In this document: piece after piece, positions 54,008 to 64,000 of the stretch | How the letters are laid out: each line of letters opens with the position of its first letter | Numbering within the stretch: the first letter of the stretch is position 1 | Origin: Mycolicibacterium rhodesiae NBB3 | Lineage (GTDB): Bacteria > Actinomycetota > Actinomycetes > Mycobacteriales > Mycobacteriaceae | Assembly (NCBI RefSeq): GCF_000230895.2 | Contig: NC_016604.1 | Coordinates: forward strand, 186,001 to 250,000 | Length of the DNA: 64,000 bases | Direction of reading: 5' to 3' | Notes under the pieces: model-generated | What the model saw: the letters and a program-made list of their open reading frames with translations, nothing else | What the model was told of the DNA's origin: nothing | Database searches by the model: none | Program-made: the position numbers and the translations under genes

Positions 54008-54541
54008 ATGGCAAGCCTCAGCGAATTTTTCAGTGATCCGGCATCGGCCGGGACCTGGACCGTGCTCACCGACCAATCCGCCCTCACGGCCACGAGTAAG
54101 TCGCTGTGGGGAGTGATGCCCGTCAAGGTCCGCTTCACCGAGTTCAGCGGCGAGGGCCAAGTCGCCGCCCCGCAAACGGTTTCCGGTCGCCTCGACATCA
54201 AGACGGCATCGCTGCGCACCGGTATCGGCAAGCGCGACGAGCATCTGCGTTCGGCCGATTTCTTTGAGGCCGAGAGGTTCCCGGACATCAGCGTCGTCGT
54301 CAGTGGGGCGGATGCCGTGGACGTCGACACCGTCGTTCTACGCGCCCAGGTGACCGTCAAGGGCACCACGAAGCCGATGGAGCTGAAGACGAAGGTGACG
54401 CCGGTGGGCGACGGCGGCATGCGGCTCGCGACGAAGGCGACGATCAACCGACAGAACTTCGGCGTCGACGGCAACATGATGGGCATGATCACCGACAACG
54501 TGACGATCTCGGGTGACCTCGTGTTCCGACGCACCGGCTAG
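54008..54541 (+). CDS. YceI-family lipid-binding protein
   Basis: A 177-residue eight-stranded lipocalin-like protein. GTWTVLTDQSALTATSKSLWG, then DEHLRSADFFEAERFPDISV, the family core. YceI proteins bind isoprenoid-type lipids. No signal peptide is visible, so it is cytosolic. AGGAGACG precedes the ATG. Confidence 0.88.
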   Translation: MASLSEFFSDPASAGTWTVLTDQSALTATSKSLWGVMPVKVRFTEFSGEGQVAAPQTVSGRLDIKTASLRTGIGKRDEHLRSADFFEAERFPDISVVVSGADAVDVDTVVLRAQVTVKGTTKPMELKTKVTPVGDGGMRLATKATINRQNFGVDGNMMGMITDNVTISGDLVFRRTG

Positions 54542-54557
54542 CCGTACGATCGGGCGC

Positions 54558-54956
54558 ATGGTCGAGCCATCGCCGCTGCGGGTCCTCGTCTACAGCGACA
54601 ACCCCAGGACCCGAGAGCAGGTACAACTGGCGCTCGGGAAACGCGTGCACCCGGATTTGCCCGAGCTGACGTACGTCGAGATCGCGACGGGCCCGATGGT
54701 GATCCGGCAGATGGATGAGGGCGGATTCGATCTCGTGATCCTCGACGGGGAGGCCACACCGGTAGGGGGCATGGGAATCGCCAAACAGCTCAAGGACGAG
54801 ATCGCCGACTGCCCACCGGTCCTCGTTCTCACCGGGCGCCCGGACGACCGTTGGCTTGCCAACTGGTCGCGCGCCGAGGCCGCGGTGCCCCACCCGATCG
54901 ACCCGATCCGGTTGGGCGACGCCGTGGTGACGCTGCTCCGCGCGCCAGTGCAATAG
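54558..54956 (+). CDS. Atypical single-domain response regulator (Rv3143-like)
   Basis: A 132-residue receiver domain with no output domain. The phosphorylation aspartate stands in LVILDGEATP, but the usual acidic pair near the start is reduced (YSDN) and the conserved C-terminal lysine of KP is histidine in VPHPID. It sits directly before nuoA, as Rv3143 does in M. tuberculosis. It may regulate respiration without a phosphorelay. ATG at 54558. Confidence 0.82.
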   Translation: MVEPSPLRVLVYSDNPRTREQVQLALGKRVHPDLPELTYVEIATGPMVIRQMDEGGFDLVILDGEATPVGGMGIAKQLKDEIADCPPVLVLTGRPDDRWLANWSRAEAAVPHPIDPIRLGDAVVTLLRAPVQ

Positions 54957-55121
54957 CTGAAATCACCAAACTCGCTGGCGCACTTGCCCGTTCGCGGCAT
55001 GCCGACAACGCGAAAATGTGATCTTAGCCATACTAACCCCAACGTGTGGCGCTGATCGCTAGGCCCGCTAGGGTGTGGGTAAGCTCACATCGACAGCCCA
55101 GCGAGGGAGCGTTTGCTCGGC

Positions 55122-55493
55122 ATGGATTTGTACACCCCGATATTGATACTCGGCGCGATCGCAGCGGTATTTGCCGTCGGCTCGATCGGCATTGCTCTGC
55201 TGGTCGGCCCCAGGCGCTACAACCACTCCAAACTCGAGGCCTACGAGTGCGGCATCGAGCCAGTCCCCGAGCTGGCAAGTGCGCACTCGGCGGGCCAGCG
55301 CTTCCCGATCAAGTACTACCTGACCGCGATGCTGTTCATCATCTTCGACATCGAGATCGTGTTCCTCTATCCGTGGGCGGTCGCCTTCGACAATCTCGGC
55401 CTGTTTGCGCTGGTAGAGATGCTGCTCTTCATGGTGGTGGTGTTCGTGGCCTACGCATACGTGTGGCGGCGGGGAGGTCTGGCATGGGACTAG
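55122..55493 (+). CDS. nuoA: NADH-quinone oxidoreductase subunit A
   Basis: A 123-residue subunit of complex I with three membrane helices. [11 protein letters not shown] and [20 protein letters not shown] are the family marks. The start is taken at 55122; a TTG at 55113 is in frame. The stop overlaps nuoB by ten bases. First gene of the 14-gene nuo operon; the 165-base gap before it contains the promoter. Confidence 0.95.
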   Translation: MDLYTPILILGAIAAVFAVGSIGIALLVGPRRYNHSKLEAYECGIEPVPELASAHSAGQRFPIKYYLTAMLFIIFDIEIVFLYPWAVAFDNLGLFALVEMLLFMVVVFVAYAYVWRRGGLAWD

Positions 55494-56038
55494 AAGAGAA
55501 GCTGCCCGGCGGAATCATGCTGTCGACGGTCGAGAAGGTCGCCGGCTACATCCGCAAGGGCTCGCTGTGGCCCGCGACGTTCGGCCTGGCCTGCTGTGCG
55601 ATCGAGATGATGGCGACGGCCGGTCCGCGCTTCGACATCTCGCGCTTCGGCATGGAGAGGTTCTCGGCAACGCCGCGACAGGCCGACCTGATGATCGTCG
55701 CAGGCCGGGTCAGCCAGAAGATGGCGCCGGTGCTGCGCCAGATCTACGACCAGATGGCCGAGCCCAAGTGGGTGCTCGCGATGGGTGTCTGCGCCTCCTC
55801 GGGCGGCATGTTCAATAACTACGCGATCGTGCAGGGGGTTGACCACGTCGTCCCGGTCGACATCTATCTACCCGGATGCCCGCCGCGGCCCGAGATGTTG
55901 CTGCACGCAATCCTCAAGCTGCACGACAAGATTCAAGAGATGCCGCTCGGCGTTCACCGCGAGGAGGCGATCCGCGAAGCTGAGAAGGCCGCCCTTTCGG
56001 TCACACCGACCATCGAGCTCAAGGGTTTGCTGAGATGA
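55484..56038 (+). CDS. nuoB: NADH-quinone oxidoreductase subunit B
   Basis: A 184-residue subunit carrying the terminal [4Fe-4S] cluster N2. Cluster cysteines appear in [18 protein letters not shown] and LPGCPPRPE. The ATG follows GGGGAGG inside nuoA; the stop overlaps nuoC. Confidence 0.96.
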   Translation: MGLEEKLPGGIMLSTVEKVAGYIRKGSLWPATFGLACCAIEMMATAGPRFDISRFGMERFSATPRQADLMIVAGRVSQKMAPVLRQIYDQMAEPKWVLAMGVCASSGGMFNNYAIVQGVDHVVPVDIYLPGCPPRPEMLLHAILKLHDKIQEMPLGVHREEAIREAEKAALSVTPTIELKGLLR

Positions 56039-56742
56039 GCGAGAGCGGCACCGGCCCGCAGTCCGGTTCGCAGGCTGACATCGATCCGCCCGAGGTCATC
56101 GGGGTTCGCCGCGGCATGTTCGGGGCCAAGGGCTCCGGTGACACCTCGGGCTACGGACGCCTCGTCCGCTCGGTGGAGCTGCCTGGTAGCTCACCTCGCC
56201 CCTACGGCGGCTTCTTCGACGAGGTCGTCGACACGCTGGCCGCGGCCCTCGGCGACGACGGCTACGCAGAGTCGATCGAGCGGGTGGTGGTCTACCGCGA
56301 CGAACTCACACTCGAGGTGCGGCGCGAGCGGCTGCCCGCGGTGGCGCAGGCGCTGCGCGACGATCCCGGGCTGCGGTTCGAGCTGTGCCTCGGGGTCAGC
56401 GGCGTGCACTACCCCGACGACAAGGGACGCGAACTGCATGCGGTCTACCCGCTGATGTCGATCACGCACAACCGCCGCATCCGCGTCGAGGTCGCCACAC
56501 CCGACGAGGACCCCCACATCCCGTCGCTGTACGCGGTGTATCCGACGGTCGACTGGCACGAGCGCGAAACCTATGACTTCTTCGGCATCATCTTCGACGG
56601 CCATCCCGCCCTGACACGCATCGAGATGCCCGACGACTGGGTGGGACACCCGCAGCGCAAGGACTACCCACTGGGCGGTATCCCGGTCGAGTACCACGGC
56701 GCCGAAATCCCGCCGCCCGATCAGCGGAGGTCCTACAACTGA
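56035..56742 (+). CDS. nuoC: NADH-quinone oxidoreductase subunit C
   Basis: A 235-residue peripheral-arm subunit. [20 protein letters not shown] and [16 protein letters not shown] are the family signature. An N-terminal extension of about 40 residues is normal for actinobacteria. It overlaps nuoB and nuoD. Confidence 0.95.
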   Translation: MSESGTGPQSGSQADIDPPEVIGVRRGMFGAKGSGDTSGYGRLVRSVELPGSSPRPYGGFFDEVVDTLAAALGDDGYAESIERVVVYRDELTLEVRRERLPAVAQALRDDPGLRFELCLGVSGVHYPDDKGRELHAVYPLMSITHNRRIRVEVATPDEDPHIPSLYAVYPTVDWHERETYDFFGIIFDGHPALTRIEMPDDWVGHPQRKDYPLGGIPVEYHGAEIPPPDQRRSYN

Positions 56743-58076
56743 TGAGCACACCCGAATCAGGCGGCGCCGAAACCGTGGTCGTCGTCGGCGGACAAGACTG
56801 GGACCAGGTCGTCGAGGCCGCCAAACAGAAGGCGGCAGAGGCGCATACCGGCGAGCGCATCGTCGTCAACATGGGCCCCCAGCATCCCTCCACACACGGA
56901 GTGTTGCGGCTCATCCTCGAGATCGAGGGCGAGACGATCGTCGAGATCCGTTGCGGCATCGGATATCTGCACACGGGCATCGAGAAGAACCTTGAGTTCC
57001 GCACCTGGACTCAGGGTGTGACGTTCGTGACCCGGATGGATTACCTGTCACCGCTTTTCAACGAGACGGTGTACTGCCTGGCCGTCGAGAAGCTTCTCGG
57101 TGTGACCGACGACATCCCCGAACGCGCCAGCGTCATCCGCGTGATGATGATGGAGCTCAACAGGATCTCCAGCCACCTGGTCGCCTTGGCCACCGGTGGC
57201 ATGGAACTGGGATCCATGGGCGCGATGTTCTACGGGTTCCGCGAACGCGAGCAGATCCTGTCGATCTTCGAGACCATCACCGGCCTCCGGATGAACAACG
57301 CCTACATCCGCCCGGGTGGAGTCGCGATGGACCTGCCCGAAGAGGGCATACCGCAGATTCGCGACATGCTCAAGCTGATGCCCAAGAGGCTCAAGGACCT
57401 CGAGGATCTGCTGAGTGAGAACTACATCTGGAAGGCACGCACCCAAGGCATCGGCTACCTGGGACTGGAGGGATGCATGGCGCTGGGCATCACCGGCCCG
57501 TGCCTGCGGTCCACCGGCCTGCCGCACGACCTGCGCAAGTCGCAGCCGTACTGCGGGTACGAGACCTACGACTTCGACGTGATCACCGACGACGCCTGCG
57601 ACTCCTACGGCCGCTACCTCATCAGGGTCAAGGAGATGCACGAGTCGCTGAAGATCATCGCCCAGTGCGTGGACCGGCTCGACGTTCCCAATCCCGGACC
57701 GGTGATGATCGAGGACAAGAAGCTGGCGTGGCCCGCCGACCTGAAGGTCGGGCCCGACGGACTCGGCAACTCCGAAGAGCACATCGCCAAGATCATGGGC
57801 CATTCGATGGAGGGGCTGATCCACCACTTCAAGCTCGTCACCGAGGGAATCCGGGTGCCCGCAGGTCAGGTGTACGTCGCGATCGAGTCGCCGCGCGGCG
57901 AGCTCGGTGTCCACATGGTCTCCGACGGCGGCACCCGCCCCTACCGCGTGCACTACCGCGACCCGTCGTTCAACAACCTGCAGGCTGTCGCGGCGATGTG
58001 CGAGGGCGGCATGGTCGCCGATGCGATCACGGCCGTGGCGTCGATCGACCCGGTGATGGGAGGCGTGGACAGGTGA
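56742..58076 (+). CDS. nuoD: NADH-quinone oxidoreductase subunit D
   Basis: A 444-residue subunit that forms the quinone cavity with Nuo[21 protein letters not shown] near residue 46 includes the quinone-contact histidine; [12 protein letters not shown] and the C-terminal DPVMGGVDR are conserved. Stop overlaps nuoE. Confidence 0.96.
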   Translation: MSTPESGGAETVVVVGGQDWDQVVEAAKQKAAEAHTGERIVVNMGPQHPSTHGVLRLILEIEGETIVEIRCGIGYLHTGIEKNLEFRTWTQGVTFVTRMDYLSPLFNETVYCLAVEKLLGVTDDIPERASVIRVMMMELNRISSHLVALATGGMELGSMGAMFYGFREREQILSIFETITGLRMNNAYIRPGGVAMDLPEEGIPQIRDMLKLMPKRLKDLEDLLSENYIWKARTQGIGYLGLEGCMALGITGPCLRSTGLPHDLRKSQPYCGYETYDFDVITDDACDSYGRYLIRVKEMHESLKIIAQCVDRLDVPNPGPVMIEDKKLAWPADLKVGPDGLGNSEEHIAKIMGHSMEGLIHHFKLVTEGIRVPAGQVYVAIESPRGELGVHMVSDGGTRPYRVHYRDPSFNNLQAVAAMCEGGMVADAITAVASIDPVMGGVDR

Positions 58077-58942
58077 CTGTGTTCCTCGAGCTCGGTCAAC
58101 GACCCGACGAGCCCGGCCCACCGATCCACGGCGCCAAGACTTATCCGGCAGAGGTGGCTACGCGCCTGGCGGCCGACGCCGAAAAAGTCATCGCCAAGTA
58201 CCCGCAGAGCCGTTCGGCGCTGCTGCCGCTGCTGCACCTGGTGCAGTCCGAGGACGGCTGCCTGACACCCGCGGGAATCGCGTTCTGCGCCAAGCAGTTG
58301 AGGCTGACCGACGCCGAAGTCACCGCGGTGGCCACGTTCTACTCGATGTACCGTCGCACGCCGACCGGCGAGTACCTGGTCGGCGTCTGCACCAACACGC
58401 TGTGCGCGATCATGGGCGGCGACGCGATTCTCGATGCGCTGCAGGACCATCTGGGCGTCCACGCCGGTGAAACCACCGCCGACGGTCGGGTCACTCTCGA
58501 GCATGTCGAGTGCAACGCCGCATGCGATTACGCCCCGGTGGTCATGGTCAACTGGGAGTTCTTCGACAACCAGACGCCGTCGTCGGCCCGCGACCTCGTC
58601 GACGGACTGCGCGAGGGCAAACCGCCCATACCGACCCGCGGCGCGCCGTTGTGCACGTTCAAGGAGACCGCGAGAGTACTTGCGGGACTGCCTGATCCGG
58701 AAGCCGCCGCCGCACAGACGCCGACCGGCGAGGCCACCCTCGCGGGATTGCGGATCGCCAAGGAACGCGGCATGGAGGCCCCCGCCGTCACCGAGGTATC
58801 GGATTCGCACAGCGGCCCCGACGACGAGAAGGTCGCGAAAGAGGCGACCAAGGACCAGGCCGCACCCGGACCGTCGGCTGACGTACCTGCCAAGCCGAAC
58901 GAGCCCGAAACCGACCCGGACGCAACGGAATCGAAGACATGA
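58073..58942 (+). CDS. nuoE: NADH-quinone oxidoreductase subunit E
   Basis: A 289-residue [2Fe-2S] subunit. Cluster N1a cysteines are in GVCTNTLC and [10 protein letters not shown]. The enzyme domain ends near residue 190; a charged, disordered tail of about 90 residues rich in Glu, Lys, Asp and Pro follows, longer than in many homologues. GTG start overlaps the nuoD stop, and the end overlaps nuoF. Confidence 0.95.
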   Translation: MTVFLELGQRPDEPGPPIHGAKTYPAEVATRLAADAEKVIAKYPQSRSALLPLLHLVQSEDGCLTPAGIAFCAKQLRLTDAEVTAVATFYSMYRRTPTGEYLVGVCTNTLCAIMGGDAILDALQDHLGVHAGETTADGRVTLEHVECNAACDYAPVVMVNWEFFDNQTPSSARDLVDGLREGKPPIPTRGAPLCTFKETARVLAGLPDPEAAAAQTPTGEATLAGLRIAKERGMEAPAVTEVSDSHSGPDDEKVAKEATKDQAAPGPSADVPAKPNEPETDPDATESKT

Positions 58943-60255
58943 CGCCACTGACTCCTGTGTTGAGCCGGTTCTGGGATGAGCCGGAACCCTGGTCGATGGA
59001 GACCTACCGTCGCCACGACGGCTACCAGGCGCTGGATAAAGCGCTCAAGATGGACCCCGACGACCTCATCGCCACCGTGAAGGATTCGGGACTGCGTGGA
59101 CGTGGTGGCGCAGGCTTCCCGACCGGCACCAAGTGGTCGTTCATCCCGCAGGACGACACGGGTGCGGGCGCCAAGCCGCACTACCTCGTCGTCAACGCCG
59201 ACGAGTCCGAACCCGGTACGTGCAAGGACATTCCGTTGATGCTCACCACCCCGCACTTCCTGGTGGAGGGTGTCATCATCGCGGCCTACGCGATCCGGGC
59301 ACACCATGCGTTCATCTACGTCCGCGGCGAGGTCGTCCCCGTCCTGCGGCGGTTGCAGGCCGCGGTCGCCGAGGCCTACGACGCGGGCTACCTGGGCACC
59401 GACATTCTCGGGTCGGGTTTCGATCTGGAGCTGATCGTGCATGCCGGTGCGGGCGCCTACATCTGCGGTGAGGAGACCGCGCTGCTGGACTCCCTGGAGG
59501 GCCGTCGCGGACAGCCGCGGCTTCGTCCGCCGTTTCCCGCTGTCGCGGGCCTGTACGCCTCTCCGACTGTGGTCAACAATGTCGAGTCCATCGCCAGTGT
59601 GCCGCCCGTGCTGCTCAACGGGGTCGACTGGTTCCGGTCGATGGGATCGGAGAAGTCGCCGGGCTTCACCCTGTACTCACTGTCCGGCCACGTCACGACT
59701 CCGGGGCAGTACGAAGCGCCGCTGGGTATCACGATGCGCGAGCTGCTGGACTACGCCGGCGGCATCAGGGCCGGGCACTCCCTGAAGTTCTGGACACCCG
59801 GCGGCTCGTCCACGCCGCTGCTGACCGACGAGCACCTCGACGTACCACTGGACTACGAGGGCATGGCCGGAGCCGGAACAATGCTCGGCACCAAGGCATT
59901 GCAGGTCTTCGACGAGACCACCTGCGTCGTGCGGGCGGTGCGTCGCTGGACACAGTTCTACGCACATGAATCGTGCGGCAAGTGCACACCGTGCCGCGAG
60001 GGCACCTACTGGTTGGCGCAGATCTACGCACGCCTGGAGACCGGTACCGGCACCGAGGCCGACATCGAGAAACTGCTCGACATCGCCGACAACATCAACG
60101 GAAAGTCGTTCTGCGCGTTGGGTGACGGTGCGGCCGCACCGATTTTGTCGTCGATCAAGTTCTTCCGCGACGAGTACTACGAGCACCTGGCCGGCGGCTG
60201 TCCCTTCGACCCGCATGCGTCGACGCTGATGGCAACCGAAGGGGTGGGGGTCTAG
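58939..60255 (+). CDS. nuoF: NADH-quinone oxidoreductase subunit F
   Basis: A 438-residue NADH- and FMN-binding subunit. GLRGRGGAGFPTGTKW and AGAYICGEETALLDSLEGRR form the NADH/FMN sites, and ESCGKCTPCREG plus a later FCALGDGA carry cluster N3 cysteines. Confidence 0.96.
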   Translation: MTPLTPVLSRFWDEPEPWSMETYRRHDGYQALDKALKMDPDDLIATVKDSGLRGRGGAGFPTGTKWSFIPQDDTGAGAKPHYLVVNADESEPGTCKDIPLMLTTPHFLVEGVIIAAYAIRAHHAFIYVRGEVVPVLRRLQAAVAEAYDAGYLGTDILGSGFDLELIVHAGAGAYICGEETALLDSLEGRRGQPRLRPPFPAVAGLYASPTVVNNVESIASVPPVLLNGVDWFRSMGSEKSPGFTLYSLSGHVTTPGQYEAPLGITMRELLDYAGGIRAGHSLKFWTPGGSSTPLLTDEHLDVPLDYEGMAGAGTMLGTKALQVFDETTCVVRAVRRWTQFYAHESCGKCTPCREGTYWLAQIYARLETGTGTEADIEKLLDIADNINGKSFCALGDGAAAPILSSIKFFRDEYYEHLAGGCPFDPHASTLMATEGVGV

Positions 60256-62643
60256 ATGACGGTGACCGAACCGGCCCACGAAGCTCCGCCCGTCGAGATG
60301 GTGAACCTCACCATCGACGGCGTGGAAGTGAGTGTGCCCAAGGGCACCCTGGTGATTCGCGCCGCCGAGCTCGTCGGCATCCAGATCCCGAGGTTCTGCG
60401 ATCACCCGCTGCTCGATCCGGTCGGCGCCTGCCGGCAATGTCTCGTCGAGGTCGAAGGACAGCGCAAGCCCATGGCCTCGTGCACCATCACGTGCACACC
60501 CGACATGGTGGTCAAAACCCAGCTCACCTCCGAATCGGCGGACAAGGCGCAGCAGGGCGTCATGGAACTCCTGCTCATCAACCACCCGCTCGACTGCCCG
60601 GTGTGCGACAAGGGTGGTGAGTGCCCGCTGCAGAACCAGGCGATGTCCAACGGTCGCCCCGAAACCCGCTTCGAGGACGTCAAACGGACCTTCCCCAAGC
60701 CGATCAACATCTCGTCCGAGGTGCTGCTGGACCGGGAACGCTGCGTGCTGTGCGCACGCTGCACCCGGTTCTCCGAGCAAATCGCGGGCGACCCGTTCAT
60801 CGAACTGCTCGAACGCGGTGCGCTGCAACAGGTCGGCATCGCGCCCGGCGAGCCATTCCAGTCGTACTACTCCGGCAATACCGTGCAGATCTGCCCTGTC
60901 GGCGCGCTCACCGGCGCGGCCTACCGGTTCCGTGCCCGGCCGTTCGACTTGGTGTCCAGCCCGAGCGTGTGCGAACACTGCGCGAGCGGGTGCGCCCAGC
61001 GCACGGATCACCGCCGCGGAAAAGTGCTGCGCCGGTTGGCCGGCGACGACCCAGAGGTCAACGAGGAGTGGAACTGCGACAAGGGTCGGTGGGCGTTCAC
61101 GTACGCGACCCAGGGCGATCGCATCACGACTCCTCTGATCCGCGAGGACGGCGAACTCCGGCCGGCATCGTGGTCGGAGGCCATCAGCGTGGCGTGCGCG
61201 GGACTCGCCGCCGCACGCGGTAACGCCGGAGTGCTGATCGGTGGACGGCTGACGGTGGAGGACGCCTACGCCTACTCGAAGTTCGCTCGAATGGTGCTGC
61301 ACACCAACGACATCGACTTCCGCGCCCGCGCACACAGCGCCGAGGAGGCGGAGTTCCTCGCCGCACATGTGGCGGGACAGCCTATGACGGTGACCTACTC
61401 CGACCTGGAGAAGGCGCCCGCGGTGCTCCTGGCCGGGCTGGAGCCCGAAGAGGAGTCGCCCATCGTGTTCCTGCGGCTGCGCAAGGCCGTCCGCAAGCAC
61501 GGTGTGCAGGTGAAATCGGTATCCGCGTTCGGGAGCCGTTCGTTGGGCAAGCTGCGCGGCGAGCTGATCGCGACGGTGCCCGGCGGTGAGGCGGAGGCAC
61601 TCGACGCTCTTGCCGACGACCCCCAGCTCACGCTTCCCGGCGCGATCATCCTGGTCGGCGAACGACTGGCCACCTCACCCGGAGCACTCTCGGCCGCAGG
61701 CAGATTGGCCGCCGCCACCGGCGCCCGACTCGCGTGGATACCGCGGCGTGCCGGTGAACGCGGCGCGCTCGAGGCAGGCGCACTGCCCGGCCTGCTGCCC
61801 GGTGGCCGGCCGGTCAGCGACGACACCGCCCGCGCACAGACCGCTGACGGATGGCATGTCGGCGAGCTGCCGGGCACGCCGGGCCGTGACACCGCGGGCA
61901 TCCTCGACGCCGCGCGCAGGGGCGAACTGGGGGCGCTGCTGGTGGGCGGTGTGGAACTCGCCGACCTGCCCGACCCGGACGCGGCCCTAGCGGCGATCGA
62001 TGCCGCGCCGTTCGTGCTGAGCCTGGAGTTGCGCGAGAGTGAGGTCACCCAGCGCGCGGACGTCGTCTTCCCCGTCGCACCCGTCGTCGAGAAGGGTGGT
62101 GCGTTCGTCAACTGGGAGGGCAGGATTCGGCCCTTCGAGCCGGCCCTGCAGACCAATGCCACACCCGACCGCCGGGTGCTGCAGTTCCTCGCCGACGAGC
62201 TCGGTGTCGACCTGAACCTGCCGACGCCCTTGGCCGCGGGTGAGGAGATGGCGCAGCTGGGACTGTGGGCGGGTCAGCGGCCGAGCGCGCCGGCGGTGCC
62301 GCCATCACCATCGGAAAAGCCGAGTAGCGGGCAGGCGGTGCTGGCCGGCTGGCGGATGCTGCTCGACGAGGGACGCCTTCAGGACGGCGAACTACACCTC
62401 GCAGGCACCGCCAAACAACTGGTCACCCGGATGTCGGCGGTCACTGCCGGCCAAATCGGTGCTGCCGACGACGATCTGGTCACTGTGCGCACGGAACGCG
62501 GTGAGGTCACGCTGCCGCTGCTGATCACCGACATGCCCGACGGGACCGTGTGGCTTCCATTGAACTCGCCCCAGTCGTCCGTCTATCGACAGCTGGGCGT
62601 GACAACGGGAGCCGTCGTCTCGATCGGACGGGCGCAACCATGA
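60256..62643 (+). CDS. nuoG: NADH-quinone oxidoreductase subunit G
   Basis: A 795-residue subunit of the molybdopterin-oxidoreductase fold, with N-terminal clusters: [20 protein letters not shown] for [2Fe-2S], [19 protein letters not shown] and [16 protein letters not shown] for [4Fe-4S], and a further [10 protein letters not shown] motif. The rest is a non-catalytic MoCo-like domain. Follows nuoF directly. Confidence 0.96.
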   Translation: MTVTEPAHEAPPVEMVNLTIDGVEVSVPKGTLVIRAAELVGIQIPRFCDHPLLDPVGACRQCLVEVEGQRKPMASCTITCTPDMVVKTQLTSESADKAQQGVMELLLINHPLDCPVCDKGGECPLQNQAMSNGRPETRFEDVKRTFPKPINISSEVLLDRERCVLCARCTRFSEQIAGDPFIELLERGALQQVGIAPGEPFQSYYSGNTVQICPVGALTGAAYRFRARPFDLVSSPSVCEHCASGCAQRTDHRRGKVLRRLAGDDPEVNEEWNCDKGRWAFTYATQGDRITTPLIREDGELRPASWSEAISVACAGLAAARGNAGVLIGGRLTVEDAYAYSKFARMVLHTNDIDFRARAHSAEEAEFLAAHVAGQPMTVTYSDLEKAPAVLLAGLEPEEESPIVFLRLRKAVRKHGVQVKSVSAFGSRSLGKLRGELIATVPGGEAEALDALADDPQLTLPGAIILVGERLATSPGALSAAGRLAAATGARLAWIPRRAGERGALEAGALPGLLPGGRPVSDDTARAQTADGWHVGELPGTPGRDTAGILDAARRGELGALLVGGVELADLPDPDAALAAIDAAPFVLSLELRESEVTQRADVVFPVAPVVEKGGAFVNWEGRIRPFEPALQTNATPDRRVLQFLADELGVDLNLPTPLAAGEEMAQLGLWAGQRPSAPAVPPSPSEKPSSGQAVLAGWRMLLDEGRLQDGELHLAGTAKQLVTRMSAVTAGQIGAADDDLVTVRTERGEVTLPLLITDMPDGTVWLPLNSPQSSVYRQLGVTTGAVVSIGRAQP

Positions 62644-63929
62644 CACCGACGCCGACCTATCCCGATCCCACGCTCTTCGGCCACGACCCGCTGTGGCTGA
62701 TCGCACTCAAGGCCGTCGGCATCTTCGCGTTCCTGATGCTGTCACTGTTGGTGGCGATCCTGCTGGAACGCAAGATTCTCGGCTACATGCAGATGCGCCC
62801 GGGCCCCAATCGCGTCGGACCGTGGGGTCTGCTGCAGTCACTGGTCGACGGGGTCAAGCTGGCTCTCAAAGAAGGCCTCATCCCCGCCGGGGTCGACAAG
62901 TTCATCTACCTTGCGGCGCCGGTCATCTCGGTCGTTCCCGCGTTCATCGCGTTCTCGGTGATCCCGATGGGCGGCGAGGTGTCGATATTCGGACATCGCA
63001 CCGCACTGCAATTGACCGATATGCCGGTCGCGGTGCTGTTCGTGCTCGCGGCGACATCGATCGGGGTGTACGGAATCGTATTGGCAGGCTGGGCGTCCGG
63101 GTCCACCTATCCGCTGCTGGGCGGCCTGCGGTCGAGCGCCCAGGTGATCTCCTACGAGATCGCGATGGCGCTGTCGTTCGCCGCGGTCTTCATCTACGCG
63201 GGCACGATGTCGACCTCGGGCATCGTCGCCTCGCAGGAGGGCCTCTGGTACATCTTCCCGCTGCTCCCGTCGTTCATCATCTATCTCACGTCGATGGTCG
63301 GCGAAACCAACCGGGCCCCTTTCGATCTGCCCGAGGCCGAGGGTGAACTCGTCGGCGGGTTCCACACCGAGTACTCGTCGATCAAGTTCGCGATGTTCAT
63401 GCTCGCCGAATACGTCAACATGTTCACGGTGTCGGCGCTGGCGACGACCCTGTTCTTCGGCGGCTGGCACGCACCCTGGCCGATCAACATGTGGGACGGG
63501 GCCAATCACGGCTGGTGGCCCCTGCTGTGGTTCGTCGCGAAGGTCTGGACCTTCATGTTCGTGTTCTTCTGGCTGCGCGGCACGCTGCCCCGTATGCGTT
63601 ACGACCAGTTCATGGGTCTGGGCTGGAAGATCCTGATCCCGATCTCGCTGGTCTGGATCGTGATCGTGTCGTGCGCCCGCAGTCTGCGCAATCACGGCTA
63701 CAACCAGCTCACCACGAGTCTGATGACGGTGGCCGTCGTGGTCGCCTTGATCATCTTGTTCGCGCTGTGGAGAACGTTGCGCAGTAGAAAGATTCGCAAC
63801 ATTCCCGAGCAGGTGTCGGAGCCGGGCAATTACCCGGTGCCTCCCCTGCCGAAGAAGGGTTCAGGGGAGATGACTTCACGGGAGATGACTTCGAAGGGGA
63901 CGGCTTCAAAGGAGAAGACGCATGCCTAA
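62640..63929 (+). CDS. nuoH: NADH-quinone oxidoreductase subunit H
   Basis: A 429-residue membrane subunit with eight or so helices, including the quinone-site region [20 protein letters not shown] and [20 protein letters not shown]. The C-terminal tail carries three in-frame pentapeptide repeats (REMTS, GEMTS and KGTAS) from 15-base DNA repeats. The stop overlaps nuoI. Confidence 0.95.
   Translation: MTPTPTYPDPTLFGHDPLWLIALKAVGIFAFLMLSLLVAILLERKILGYMQMRPGPNRVGPWGLLQSLVDGVKLALKEGLIPAGVDKFIYLAAPVISVVPAFIAFSVIPMGGEVSIFGHRTALQLTDMPVAVLFVLAATSIGVYGIVLAGWASGSTYPLLGGLRSSAQVISYEIAMALSFAAVFIYAGTMSTSGIVASQEGLWYIFPLLPSFIIYLTSMVGETNRAPFDLPEAEGELVGGFHTEYSSIKFAMFMLAEYVNMFTVSALATTLFFGGWHAPWPINMWDGANHGWWPLLWFVAKVWTFMFVFFWLRGTLPRMRYDQFMGLGWKILIPISLVWIVIVSCARSLRNHGYNQLTTSLMTVAVVVALIILFALWRTLRSRKIRNIPEQVSEPGNYPVPPLPKKGSGEMTSREMTSKGTASKEKTHA
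63866..63911 (+). repeat. Tandem 15-bp repeats in the nuoH tail
   Basis: GGGAGATGACTTCAC and GGGAGATGACTTCGA are adjacent, followed by a diverged third copy GGGGACGGCTTCAAA. They encode five-residue repeats in the NuoH C-terminus. Confidence 0.6.
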
Positions 63930-64000
63930 GTTCTTCGACGCGATCGCGGGTTTCGGGGTCACGTTCACCACCATGTTCAAGAAGCGGATCACCGAGGAGT
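63922..64000 (+). CDS. nuoI: NADH-quinone oxidoreductase subunit I, N-terminal part (cut by window edge)
   Basis: The first 26 codons of nuo[21 protein letters not shown] and onward. Subunit I is the 8Fe ferredoxin-like subunit of complex I; its clusters lie beyond the edge. The ATG follows AAAGGAG and overlaps the nuoH stop by eight bases. Confidence 0.92.
   Translation, partial: MPKFFDAIAGFGVTFTTMFKKRITEE

Noticed and set aside
59677..61500. 607-codon open frame on the minus strand
   Set aside because: Antisense to nuoF and nuoG; no family features.

Overview
The window is a piece of a high-GC actinobacterial chromosome, almost certainly a fast-growing environmental mycobacterium (Mycolicibacterium type). 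The evidence is an antigen-85 mycolyltransferase gene, fprA, the fadE24-fadE23 pair, an F420/Ddn-family protein, a WS/DGAT acyltransferase, the block prfB-mscS-(Pro/Thr-rich membrane protein)-ftsE-ftsX-smpB near a tmRNA gene, and a Rv3143-like receiver just before nuoA, as in M. tuberculosis.

Region 1 (1 to about 20 kb) is an accessory redox/stress block ending at the 3' end of the tmRNA gene. It holds the start of a folE copy, a DoxX-like protein divergent from a SufR-like regulator, transaldolase, a ferredoxin-reductase-type flavoprotein, a lone second-copy type ctaD, and an operon of fdxA, a second SufR-like regulator, a membrane protein, an unknown protein and a cupin. Then come a PucR regulator, a SigH-type ECF sigma factor, a Rv1733c-family membrane protein, a catalase, a 3Fe-4S ferredoxin, two DUF5994 proteins, an amino-acid dehydrogenase and two GreA/B-like proteins. 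Duplication and decay are visible: a deleted second copy of the pucR-sigma-Rv1733c module at 14671-14965, a truncated nitronate monooxygenase, and a frameshifted Gre gene. The pucR 3' hairpin is kept in the decayed copy with a compensatory base change.

Region 2 (20-33.4 kb, mostly minus strand) is core: tmRNA, a mycothiol-type isomerase-fold protein, an acyl-CoA dehydrogenase pair, a thioesterase-like protein, a GGDEF-EAL protein, an EamA transporter, smpB, ftsX, ftsE, a membrane protein, a mechanosensitive channel and prfB. Several of these genes overlap by a few bases.

Region 3 (33.5-42.6 kb) holds fprA, hisN, a wax-ester synthase/DGAT, fadE24, fadE23, an AcuI/YhdH-type reductase and a secreted antigen-85 protein.

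Region 4 (42.9-52.9 kb) is a catabolic cluster with two TetR regulators. It encodes a flavin monooxygenase, a Ddn-like protein, a homogentisate-dioxygenase-family enzyme, an alpha/beta hydrolase, a class III CoA-transferase, an HMG-CoA lyase, and an acyl-CoA dehydrogenase + APH-fold kinase + small DUF6285 protein trio. That trio resembles LvaC-LvaA-LvaB of 4-hydroxyacyl-CoA metabolism. Palindromic operator candidates lie at two promoters.

Region 5 (52.9-64 kb) has a methyltransferase, an NTF2-fold protein, a YceI protein, the atypical receiver and the NADH dehydrogenase operon nuoA-nuoH, with nuoI cut by the window edge.
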